Position numbers and translations under genes: made by a program
In this document: in pieces, positions 1-7,303 of the stretch
Layout: each line of letters starts with the position of its first letter
Numbering within the stretch: position 1 is the stretch's first letter
The notes under the pieces: model-generated
Databases searched by the model: none
What the model was told of the DNA's origin: nothing
The model's input: only the letters and a program-made list of their open reading frames with translations
Assembly (NCBI GenBank): GCA_013813675.1
Contig: JACCRH010000450.1
Span: forward strand, 1 to 19,729
Origin: Gemmatimonadales bacterium
Lineage (GTDB): Bacteria > Gemmatimonadota > Gemmatimonadetes > Gemmatimonadales > GWC2-71-9
Length of the DNA stretch: 19,729 bases
Direction of reading: 5' to 3'

Positions 1-1071
1 GTGGTGAAGCCGCACTACCTGGTCTGCAACGCCGACGAGTCCGAGCCGGGTACGTTCAAGGACCGCGAGATCATGCGGTGGACGCCGCACGCCCTGATCG
101 AAGGCTGCGCCATCGCCGCGTACGCCATCGGGGCGGAGCGCTGTTACATCTACATCCGCGGCGAGTTCACCGAGCCGTGGAAGGTGATGAGCGCCGCGGT
201 GGAGCAGGCCGTCGCCAACGGCGCGTTGGGCGACAACGTCTTCGGCAGCGGCCGGCGGATCGAGATGATCCTGCACCGCGGGGCCGGCGCCTACATCTGC
301 GGCGAAGAGACCGCGATGATGAACTCGATCGAGGGCAAGCGGGGCAACCCCCGGATCAAGCCGCCGTTTCCGGCCGTCGCGGGCCTGTTCGGGATGCCGA
401 CCACGATCAACAACGTCGAGACCCTCGCCGCGGTGCCTCACATCCTCAGCCGCGGCGCCGCCTGGTACAAATCACTCTGCCTGGGCAACCCCAAGAGCAC
501 CGGCACCAAGCTCGTCTCGGTCTGCGGCCACGTGCAGCGGCCCGGCAACTACGAAGTCACCATGGGCACGCCGATCCGCGACATTCTGTACGACATGTGC
601 GGCGGGCCTCCAGCGGGGCGGACCTTCAAGGCGGTCATCCCCGGCGGCTCGTCGGTCCCGATCATGACCATCCAGGAGGCGGAAGCGGCGCTGTTCGACT
701 ACGAGGGCGTCGCCGAAAAGGGGTCGCTGCTCGGCTCGGCGGGCATGATCGTGATGGACGACAGCACCGACATGGTCTACCAGATCTGGCGGCTGGCCCG
801 CTTCTATGCCCACGAGTCCTGTGCCCAGTGCACCCAGTGCCGCGAGGGCACCGCGTGGACCACCAAGATTCTCGAGCGGATCCTGGCCGGCAAGGGCAAG
901 CAGGACGACTTCCAGCTGCTGCTCGACCTCTCGGAGAACATGACCGGCAAGACCATCTGCGTCCTGAGCGACTCCTGCGCCGCGCCGGTCGTGAGTGGCA
1001 TCCAGAAGTTCCGCTCCGAGTTCGAGGCGTACCTCGCGGGCTCACGCGAGCCGGCACTGGCTGCGGTGTGA
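1..1071 (+). CDS. nuoF: NADH-quinone oxidoreductase subunit F (5' partial)
   Basis: This is the peripheral-arm subunit of complex I that binds FMN and NADH and carries the N3 [4Fe-4S] cluster; it takes electrons from NADH on the cytoplasmic side. The reading frame is open from base 1, and the first visible residues (LVCNADESEPGTFKDRE) lie inside the family's conserved core. The true start and the glycine-rich FMN loop are therefore upstream, with roughly 70-90 residues missing; the GTG at base 1 is an internal valine. Visible features are the nucleotide-site segment GAGAYICGEETA (residues 94-105 of the fragment), NNVET near 137-141, and the N3 ligands C274, C277, C280 and C326. The first three lie in CAQCTQC, a slight variant of the commoner CGQCTPC. 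The stop is followed by 34 bases before nuoG. NuoE and earlier subunits presumably lie upstream. Confidence 0.97.
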   Translation: MVKPHYLVCNADESEPGTFKDREIMRWTPHALIEGCAIAAYAIGAERCYIYIRGEFTEPWKVMSAAVEQAVANGALGDNVFGSGRRIEMILHRGAGAYICGEETAMMNSIEGKRGNPRIKPPFPAVAGLFGMPTTINNVETLAAVPHILSRGAAWYKSLCLGNPKSTGTKLVSVCGHVQRPGNYEVTMGTPIRDILYDMCGGPPAGRTFKAVIPGGSSVPIMTIQEAEAALFDYEGVAEKGSLLGSAGMIVMDDSTDMVYQIWRLARFYAHESCAQCTQCREGTAWTTKILERILAGKGKQDDFQLLLDLSENMTGKTICVLSDSCAAPVVSGIQKFRSEFEAYLAGSREPALAAV

Positions 1072-1105
1072 GATCGTTGATGGTTCGGAACCTATAGGGA
1101 AGACA

Positions 1106-2689
1106 ATGGCAGAAGAGTTGGTCAACCTAACGATAGACGGCATGCAGATCGCCGTGCCCAAGGGCACGCCGATCATCGAGGCCGCCAAGCAGGCCGGCCT
1201 CTTGGTGCCGCACTACTGCTACCACCCGTCGCTGCCCGCGCCGGCCGTCTGCCGGATGTGCCTGGTGGAAGTGGAGAAGGCGCCCAAGCTGATGCCGGCC
1301 TGCGTCACCGCGGTGGCCGAGGGGCAGGTGGTGCACGTCAACAGCGCGAGCGCCAAGAAGGCGCGCGAGGGCGTGCTCGAGCTTCTGCTGATCAACCACC
1401 CGCTGGACTGCCCCATCTGCGATCAGGCCGGCGAGTGTGAGCTGCAGAATTACGTCTTCCAGGAAGGCCGTGCCGGCACCCGGTACCAGGAGTACGCCAA
1501 GCGGTACAACCCGGTGGAGGACTTCGGTCCGGACGTTCTGTACGTCCCCAACCGCTGCATCCTCTGCACCCGCTGCGTCCGCTTCATGGAAGACGTCGCC
1601 GATACGCCGGTGCTCAACGTCTCCGAGCGGGGCGACCGGGCCTACATCGGGATCGCCGAGCAACAGCGGCTGGACCATCCCTGGGCGGGGAACGTGGTGG
1701 ACCTCTGTCCGGTCGGCTCTCTCCTCTCCAAGGACTTCCTGCACAAGGCGCGGGCGTGGGACCTGGACAAGACCGCGAGCGTCTGCCCGGGTTGCACCCA
1801 GGGATGCAACATCAACCTCGACACCCGGGACGAGGTGGTGGTCCGGATCAGGCCTCGGCCCAACCTGGAAGTCAACCGGCACTTCATCTGTGACTACGGT
1901 CGGATGAACTACCGCTGGCTCAACCGTGGAGACCGGGTGGAGGCCCCGCTGGTCCGGGAAGGCGGCCGCTACCTGGCGACCGACTGGGACACCGCGCTGG
2001 CCCGGCTGGAGCAGGCGGTCCGCGGCGCCTCGGGCAGCGCCGTCATCCTCGCGTCCGGGCGGGCCTCCACCGAATCCCTCGGGCTGGTCCGGCGAATGCT
2101 CGATGGCTTCGAGGTCACCGCCGCGGTTCAAGTACCCCTGGGTGACGAGGCGCCGCTGGCAGGGATTCCCGGCCTCGCGCTCCGGCGTGAGCGGACCCCC
2201 AACCTGGCCGGCGCCGAGCTGCTCGGGTACGGCGTGCAGTGGGAAGCCGCAATGCGTGAGGTGCTGAGCGCCGGAATCGTGATCGTGCTCGACGCCGATC
2301 TTGGTGCCGAGGACGAGGCGGCCCTGGCGGCGGCGCCGGGAATCGTGGTCGCACTGGCGACGGTGATGCCCGAGGCGAAGCATGCGGAGTTGATCCTGCC
2401 GATCACCAACATGGCGGAGGAGAACGGCACCTACGTCAACCGCGATCGGCGGATCCAGCGCTTCCAGCAGGCCAAGGCCCAGCCGGGGATGGCCCGGCCC
2501 GCCTGGTGGGTCGCGGGTGAGGTGCTCGCCGGTCCCGGGCCCGACCCCTCGGCCCCATCCACCGCTGCCGAGGCCTTCGCCCTCCTGGGCGAGCGGTGGC
2601 CGGTGTTCGGGTCTTTCACCCACGAGGCGGTGGGCTACACCGGCCGGGTGCTGGCCGAGACCCACGCCGCGGCCGGGAGCGCGCGGTGA
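1106..2689 (+). CDS. nuoG: NADH-quinone oxidoreductase subunit G, compact form
   Basis: This complex I peripheral-arm subunit carries electrons from NuoF/NuoE toward NuoI. The ATG at 1106 is chosen because an AGGGA ribosome-binding site (1096-1100) lies 5 bases upstream and the protein then begins directly with the ferredoxin fold. Ligand sets in order are N1b [2Fe-2S] C38, C49, C52, C66; N5 [4Fe-4S] H98, C102, C105, C111; N4 C151, C154, C157, C201; and a CX2CX3CX27C set C227, C230, C234, C262 matching the N7 cluster known from Escherichia coli and Thermus. At 527 aa it is much shorter than the E. coli (about 900) or Thermus (about 780) proteins. After N7 only about 265 residues of molybdopterin-oxidoreductase-like sequence remain, including an ILPITNMAEENGTYVN segment typical of that fold. 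The stop overlaps the GTG start of nuoH by 4 bases. Confidence 0.96.
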   Translation: MAEELVNLTIDGMQIAVPKGTPIIEAAKQAGLLVPHYCYHPSLPAPAVCRMCLVEVEKAPKLMPACVTAVAEGQVVHVNSASAKKAREGVLELLLINHPLDCPICDQAGECELQNYVFQEGRAGTRYQEYAKRYNPVEDFGPDVLYVPNRCILCTRCVRFMEDVADTPVLNVSERGDRAYIGIAEQQRLDHPWAGNVVDLCPVGSLLSKDFLHKARAWDLDKTASVCPGCTQGCNINLDTRDEVVVRIRPRPNLEVNRHFICDYGRMNYRWLNRGDRVEAPLVREGGRYLATDWDTALARLEQAVRGASGSAVILASGRASTESLGLVRRMLDGFEVTAAVQVPLGDEAPLAGIPGLALRRERTPNLAGAELLGYGVQWEAAMREVLSAGIVIVLDADLGAEDEAALAAAPGIVVALATVMPEAKHAELILPITNMAEENGTYVNRDRRIQRFQQAKAQPGMARPAWWVAGEVLAGPGPDPSAPSTAAEAFALLGERWPVFGSFTHEAVGYTGRVLAETHAAAGSAR

Positions 2690-3930
2690 CGCCCGAGCTG
2701 AAGGGCTACCTCCTCCTGAGCACGATCAAGATGCTGGTGGTGTTCACCATCATCATGATCGGCGTGGCGCTGCTCACGCTCATGGAGCGCAAGGTCAGCG
2801 CCTGGATGCAGAATCGCCACGGCCCGAACCGGGTGGGTTGGGCCGGCCTGCTGCAGCCGGCGGCCGACGGCGTGAAGAACATCCTCAAGGAAGAGACGCT
2901 GCCCGCGCTGGCCAACCGGTGGCTGTTCACCATCGCCCCGGCCCTGTCCTTTATCCCGGCGCTGCTGCTCTCGGCCGTCATTCCGTTCGCCGCCCCGCTG
3001 CCGGTGGACTTCGACGTCACGCTTGGCCCGCTGGGCCGCTTCGTGCACCACGGGCCGATGCCCATGGTGGTGGCCGACCTGCCGGTCGGATTCCTCTTCG
3101 TCCTCGCGGTCAGCTCGCTCGGCGTGTACGGCATCGCGCTGGCGGGCTGGTCCTCCAACAGCAAGTACGCGCTGCTGGGCGGCCTCCGGGCGAGCGCGCA
3201 GATGGTGTCCTACGAGGTGGCGATGGGGCTCAGTCTGATCCCCGTGCTCCTCCTCTCGGGCGACGTGAGCTTCTCCGCCATCGTGGCGAAGCAACAGGCC
3301 GGGATCTGGTACGTGATGCCGCTGTTCCTCTCCTTCTTCATCTTCACCGTCGCCGGCTTCGCCGAGACCAACCGGCTGCCTTTCGACCTGCCCGAGGCGG
3401 AATCCGAGCTGATCACCGGGTACCACACCGAGTACAGCGCGATGAAGTTCTCCTTCTTCTTCATCGCCGAATACGCCAACGTGGTCACGGTCTGCGCCAT
3501 GATCACGACCCTCTTCTTCGGCGGTTGGGACATCCCCTTCACCGACTGGGACCGGTCGGGCGGAGTCCTGCCCACCCTGGCCACCTGGCTGTTCTTCTTT
3601 CTCAAGGTCCTCTTCTGGGTCTTCTTCGTGATGTGGATCCGGTGGACCTTGCCGCGGTTCCGCTACGATCAGCTCATGTCGCTCGGCTGGAAGGTGATGA
3701 TGCCGCTGGCACTGGCCTACATCATGGTGATGTGCACTGCGATCTACCTGATCGAGGGGGTGCTGGGGGTGCGGAGCCCGGTGCTGGGGTCCCTCATCCT
3801 CTTCGCCCTCAACCTGGGGATTGCCATCCTGGTCTTCGGGGTGCTCGACAGCGGTGTGTTCATCCGGGGCTCCGGCGCCCGGCAAAAGACTCCTCCAGCG
3901 CGCGGCGCCCCCGCCGCGGTGGTGGGCTGA
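2686..3930 (+). CDS. nuoH: NADH-quinone oxidoreductase subunit H
   Basis: This membrane subunit sits at the junction of the two arms and forms part of the quinone-binding chamber. The GTG at 2686 overlaps the nuoG stop (GTGA) and has a GGGAG ribosome-binding site at 2675-2679. Family signatures are ERKVSAWMQNRHGPNRVG (residues 34-51) and the ETNRLPFDLPEAESEL loop starting at E227, whose acidic residues face the quinone cavity in the known structures. At 414 aa it is longer than the E. coli protein (325). The extra length is an extended loop near residues 100-125 (between TM segments, including PLPVDFD) and an additional C-terminal hydrophobic helix followed by a polar tail. Long NuoH forms of this kind exist in several phyla. 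The gene shares one base with nuoI. Confidence 0.97.
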   Translation: MTPELKGYLLLSTIKMLVVFTIIMIGVALLTLMERKVSAWMQNRHGPNRVGWAGLLQPAADGVKNILKEETLPALANRWLFTIAPALSFIPALLLSAVIPFAAPLPVDFDVTLGPLGRFVHHGPMPMVVADLPVGFLFVLAVSSLGVYGIALAGWSSNSKYALLGGLRASAQMVSYEVAMGLSLIPVLLLSGDVSFSAIVAKQQAGIWYVMPLFLSFFIFTVAGFAETNRLPFDLPEAESELITGYHTEYSAMKFSFFFIAEYANVVTVCAMITTLFFGGWDIPFTDWDRSGGVLPTLATWLFFFLKVLFWVFFVMWIRWTLPRFRYDQLMSLGWKVMMPLALAYIMVMCTAIYLIEGVLGVRSPVLGSLILFALNLGIAILVFGVLDSGVFIRGSGARQKTPPARGAPAAVVG

Positions 3931-4454
3931 TGGCGATCGGCGTAAAGGTCCTGCAGCGTCCGGAGCGGCAGGTGAGCTACGTCCGAGCGACCCTGAAAGG
4001 GATGGCGCTCACCTTCAAGCACATGCTGGAGAAGAAGGTGACCATGCAGTACCCGGAGCAGAAGAGCACCGACCAGGATCACGGTATGGGGACCTATTCG
4101 CTCTCGCCCCGCTGGCGTGGCACCCACCGGATGCTGACCGACGAGCAGGGGCGCTCCAAATGCGTGGCCTGCGGCCTGTGTCCCCAGATCTGCCCGGCCA
4201 ACTGCATCAAGCTGGTGCCGGGCGAGGACGAACAGGGCAACCGCTACCCGCTGATCTACGAGATCGACGAGTTCCGCTGCATCTTTTGCGGCTATTGCCA
4301 GGAAGTCTGCCCCGAGGAGGCGATCCACGTAGGGGCGCATTTCGAGAACTCGGAATACAGCCGGGGACGGTTCGTGTACGACCTCGAGCGGCTCCAGTCG
4401 CAGACCCACGCCGTCTCGACGCTGTGGGACCCTTCGGACCCGGCGGGTGAGTAG
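3930..4454 (+). CDS. nuoI: NADH-quinone oxidoreductase subunit I
   Basis: This 174-aa ferredoxin-type subunit carries the N6a and N6b [4Fe-4S] clusters that pass electrons to N2 and quinone at the membrane interface. Two classical motifs are present: C78, C81, C84, C88 (CVACGLCPQICP) and C117, C120, C123, C127 (CIFCGYCQEVCP). In the 8Fe arrangement the last cysteine of each motif ligates the other cluster. The ATG shares one base with the nuoH stop (TGATG), which suggests translational coupling. The N-terminal stretch with repeated basic residues (ERQVSYVRATLKGMALTFKH) is the amphipathic membrane-contact segment usual for the family. Length is normal. The TAG stop is directly followed by the nuoJ ATG with no gap. 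Confidence 0.97.
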   Translation: MAIGVKVLQRPERQVSYVRATLKGMALTFKHMLEKKVTMQYPEQKSTDQDHGMGTYSLSPRWRGTHRMLTDEQGRSKCVACGLCPQICPANCIKLVPGEDEQGNRYPLIYEIDEFRCIFCGYCQEVCPEEAIHVGAHFENSEYSRGRFVYDLERLQSQTHAVSTLWDPSDPAGE

Positions 4455-5012
4455 ATGACCGAAGCGGTGTTCTACGTCTTCGCCGCCTGCGCCGTGGCGA
4501 CCGCCTCGATGTGCGTCCTGTCGCGGAGCGCCATGTCGGCCGTCCTCTGGCTGACCGCGACCATGCTCTCGCTCGCCGCGCTCTACGTGCTCCTCGGCGC
4601 CGAGTTCGTCGCCGCGATCCAGGTGCTGGTCTACGCCGGCGCGGTCATGGTGCTTTTCCTCTTCGTGGTCATGCTCCTCAATCTGGGCCATCCCACCACC
4701 GACATGCGGGGGCCGGCGGCCATGGCGGCGACCGTGGTGATCGCGGGTCTGCTCGCGATCCAGCTCTTCGCCCTGTGGAGCTACTCGCCGGACCGTCTCG
4801 CCGCCGAGATAGCCCAAGCACCCGAATTCAGCGATCCGGCGAGCCTGTTCGCCGCGGGGCAGGCGACCCGCGACGACGCGGTGGCCCGGGGCGTGGTGGG
4901 CGCGGTGGCGGCCCCGCTCTTCGAGGTCTACCTGGTCCCCTTCGAGATCACCTCCATCCTGCTCCTCACCGCCATCGTGGGGGCCGTGGTGCTGGCCAAA
5001 CGGAAAATTTGA
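4455..5012 (+). CDS. nuoJ: NADH-quinone oxidoreductase subunit J
   Basis: This 185-aa membrane-arm subunit has about five hydrophobic segments. The key family signature is the third segment, IQVLVYAGAVMVLFLFVVML (residues about 56-75), whose tyrosine-glycine-alanine stretch corresponds to the pi-bulge helix that links quinone chemistry to proton channels in known structures. The C-terminal hydrophobic helix (FEITSILLLTAIVGAVVLAK) is also typical. The ATG follows the nuoI stop with no spacer, and the TGA shares one base with the nuoK start, so it is plainly an internal operon gene. A polar loop between the last two helices (residues about 115-145) is the least conserved part. Confidence 0.96.
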   Translation: MTEAVFYVFAACAVATASMCVLSRSAMSAVLWLTATMLSLAALYVLLGAEFVAAIQVLVYAGAVMVLFLFVVMLLNLGHPTTDMRGPAAMAATVVIAGLLAIQLFALWSYSPDRLAAEIAQAPEFSDPASLFAAGQATRDDAVARGVVGAVAAPLFEVYLVPFEITSILLLTAIVGAVVLAKRKI

Positions 5013-5323
5013 TGACCGACGGCATGGCGCTGCTGGGGCCGGCGCTCGGGCTCTCCGCGATTCTCTTCAGCCTTGGGGTCGCCGGGGTCCTGCTGCGCCG
5101 AAACGTGATCGTCCTCTTTGTCTGCATCGAGTTGATGCTGAATGCGGTCAACCTCACGTTCGTGGCCCTGGCCCAGCTCCACGGCGCCAGCGGACAGGTG
5201 ATGGTCTTCTTCGTGATGACCGTCGCCGCGGCGGAGGCCGCCGTGGGCCTGGCCATCATCCTCGCCATCTTCCGGCACAAGCAGTCGGTGGACCTCCAGA
5301 ACATCAATCTGCTACGAGGATGA
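5012..5323 (+). CDS. nuoK: NADH-quinone oxidoreductase subunit K
   Basis: This 103-aa membrane-arm subunit has three transmembrane helices and is homologous to MrpC/MnhC antiporter subunits. Two buried glutamates essential for proton transfer in other bacteria are visible: E40 in CIELMLNAVNL and E75 in AAAEAAVGLA, equivalent to E36 and E72 of E. coli NuoK. The start ATG shares its A with the nuoJ stop. The TGA overlaps the nuoL start region (ATGATGA). Length is normal for the family. Confidence 0.96.
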   Translation: MTDGMALLGPALGLSAILFSLGVAGVLLRRNVIVLFVCIELMLNAVNLTFVALAQLHGASGQVMVFFVMTVAAAEAAVGLAIILAIFRHKQSVDLQNINLLRG

Positions 5324-7296
5324 TGATCGCCTCCCAGTGGGTCTGGCTCGCCGTGGCGTTCCCTTTGGCCGGGTTTCTCGTCAACGGGGCCCTGGCCCTG
5401 CGCCGGGCGCCCGCCACTACGGCCGTGTCGATCGTGGGGCCGGGCGTCCTGCTGGCAGCGTTCGCCGTGTCCCTCGGCATCTTCTTCGGCCTGCTCCGGG
5501 ACCCCCCACACCAGCCCCATATGGTGCCGCTCTGGTCCTGGATGCCGGTTGGATCATTGGACGTCACCCTGGCGTTTCAGGTGGACCAGCTCTCGACCGT
5601 CATGCTGCTGGTGGTGACGGGCGTCGGCAGCCTGATTCATCTGTTCAGCGTGGGCTACATGAGAGAAGATCCGGGATACGCCCGGTACTTCGCCTACCTC
5701 AACCTCTTCGTGGTGTTCATGCTGGTGCTGGTGCTCGGGTCCAACCTTCCCACGCTGTTCATCGGGTGGGAGGGAGTGGGCCTCTGCTCCTACCTCCTCA
5801 TCGGGTTCTGGTTCAGCGAGAAGGCCAACGCCGACGCCGGTAAGAAAGCCTTCATCATGAACCGGATCGGGGACTTCGGGGTGCTGGCGGCGATGTTCCT
5901 GCTCTGGCGCGAGCTCGGCACCCTGGAGTTCGCCGACATCGCCGCGCGGGCCCCAGCCGGGCTCGCGCCCGGCGGCGCGATCGTCACCCTGATCACCCTG
6001 TTCCTCTTCCTCGGCTGCACCGGCAAGTCGGCCCAGATCCCGCTCTACACCTGGCTGCCCGATGCCATGGCGGGCCCGACGCCGGTGTCGGCCCTGATCC
6101 ACGCCGCCACGATGGTCACGGCCGGGGTCTACCTGGTGGCGCGCACCAACGTCCTGTTCGCCATGGCGCCGCTGTCGAGCGCGCTGGTCGCCGGGGTAGG
6201 GGCGGTGACCGCGCTCTTCGCGGCCACGATCGCGCTCCGGCAGTATGACATCAAGAAGGTCCTGGCGTACTCCACCGTCTCCCAGCTCGGCTACATGTTC
6301 CTCGGCGTGGGATCGGCGGCGTTTGCCGGCGGGATCTTCCACCTGGTGACGCACGCCTTCTTCAAGGCACTGCTCTTTCTCGGGGCGGGCAGCGTGATTC
6401 ACGCCATGCACCACGCGTATCACGCCACCCACTCGCACGAGGATGCCCAGGACATGCGCAACATGGGCGGCCTCCGGCAGCACATGCCGGTGACCTTCTG
6501 GCTCATGACGATCGCGACGCTGGCCATCGCCGGCATTCCGCCCTTCTCCGGTTTCTTTTCCAAGGACGAGATTCTCGCCTCGGCCTTCGCCCGGGGAGCC
6601 GAGATGCCGGTCTACTACGTGTTCTACGCCTTCGGCCTGGCCGCGGCGCTGCTGACCGCCTTCTACATGGCCCGGCTGATCGCGATGACTTTTCTGGGGG
6701 ATAACCGGAGCGGGGCAGAGGAGCGCCGGCATCTGTACGAAGCGCCCTGGATCATGACCGGGCCGCTGCTGGTGCTCGGTATTCTGTCGGTGATCGGCGG
6801 GGTCATCAACCTGCCGGTTTTCGCGGGGGGACACCACGCCCTGGAGGGGTGGCTCGAGCCGGTGACCGCGGCCGGCGCCGCCTTCGCCCGGGTCGAGCTC
6901 CCCCATGGATCGACCGAGCTCGCCCTGGTGGGCGGCGCGGTCCTGGTGGGCGCGGTGGGTCTGCTGTTGGGCTACCGCGCCACCCTCACGCGGAAGACGC
7001 CGCCCGCCCGAGAGGCACCGGCGGACACCGGCCTGGCACTGGTGCTCAACCGGAAGTACTACGTGGACGAGATCTACGATGCGGCGGTCGTGCGCCCACT
7101 GGTGTGGCTGTCCCGCGTGGTGCTGTGGAAGGGGGTAGACCAGGGGCTGATCGACGGCGCCGCCGTCAACGGGAGCGCCAGGGTGTCTCGGGGGTTCGGC
7201 TGGCTGGGCAGCAGGCTGCAGACCGGTCAGGTCGGGGTGTACGTCGTGTTCTTCCTGGTGGGGGCGCTGTGGATTCTCCGCGCCATGATCCGGTGA
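5320..7296 (+). CDS. nuoL: NADH-quinone oxidoreductase subunit L
   Basis: This is the distal antiporter-like proton-pumping subunit of complex I, 658 aa, with about 16 membrane helices expected, including the long lateral helix and its anchor at the C-terminus. Functional residues seen are E151 (GWEGVGLCSYL), K236 (GCTGKSAQIPLYTWLPDAM) and H261 (HAATM), equivalent to the proton-path glutamate, lysine and histidine of E. coli NuoL. The C-terminal 80 residues (NRKYYVDEIYDAAVVRP onward) match the lateral-helix terminus of the family. The start is a tandem ATGATG at 5320/5323; the first overlaps the nuoK stop, and I cannot tell which is used. A histidine-rich insertion at residues 361-373 (six His) precedes the conserved DMRNMGGL segment. 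A 7-base gap separates it from nuoM. Confidence 0.97.
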   Translation: MMIASQWVWLAVAFPLAGFLVNGALALRRAPATTAVSIVGPGVLLAAFAVSLGIFFGLLRDPPHQPHMVPLWSWMPVGSLDVTLAFQVDQLSTVMLLVVTGVGSLIHLFSVGYMREDPGYARYFAYLNLFVVFMLVLVLGSNLPTLFIGWEGVGLCSYLLIGFWFSEKANADAGKKAFIMNRIGDFGVLAAMFLLWRELGTLEFADIAARAPAGLAPGGAIVTLITLFLFLGCTGKSAQIPLYTWLPDAMAGPTPVSALIHAATMVTAGVYLVARTNVLFAMAPLSSALVAGVGAVTALFAATIALRQYDIKKVLAYSTVSQLGYMFLGVGSAAFAGGIFHLVTHAFFKALLFLGAGSVIHAMHHAYHATHSHEDAQDMRNMGGLRQHMPVTFWLMTIATLAIAGIPPFSGFFSKDEILASAFARGAEMPVYYVFYAFGLAAALLTAFYMARLIAMTFLGDNRSGAEERRHLYEAPWIMTGPLLVLGILSVIGGVINLPVFAGGHHALEGWLEPVTAAGAAFARVELPHGSTELALVGGAVLVGAVGLLLGYRATLTRKTPPAREAPADTGLALVLNRKYYVDEIYDAAVVRPLVWLSRVVLWKGVDQGLIDGAAVNGSARVSRGFGWLGSRLQTGQVGVYVVFFLVGALWILRAMIR

Positions 7297-7303
7297 CGCC
7301 GCG

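Noticed and set aside
1..3. GTG at base 1 as the nuoF start
   Set aside because: The first residues are already within the conserved core, so the window simply begins inside the gene.
995..1105. N-terminal extension of nuoG upstream of 1106
   Set aside because: The extra residues overlap the nuoF end, have no ferredoxin-fold resemblance, and the ATG at 1106 has a good ribosome-binding site.
1127..2665. A 512-aa minus-strand frame opposite nuoG
   Set aside because: It mirrors the nuoG codon pattern and shows no recognisable domain; the + strand has all Fe-S ligand motifs.
5554..6906. A 450-aa minus-strand frame opposite nuoL
   Set aside because: It is a His/Glu/Arg-rich low-information translation, a shadow of hydrophobic codons on the + strand.
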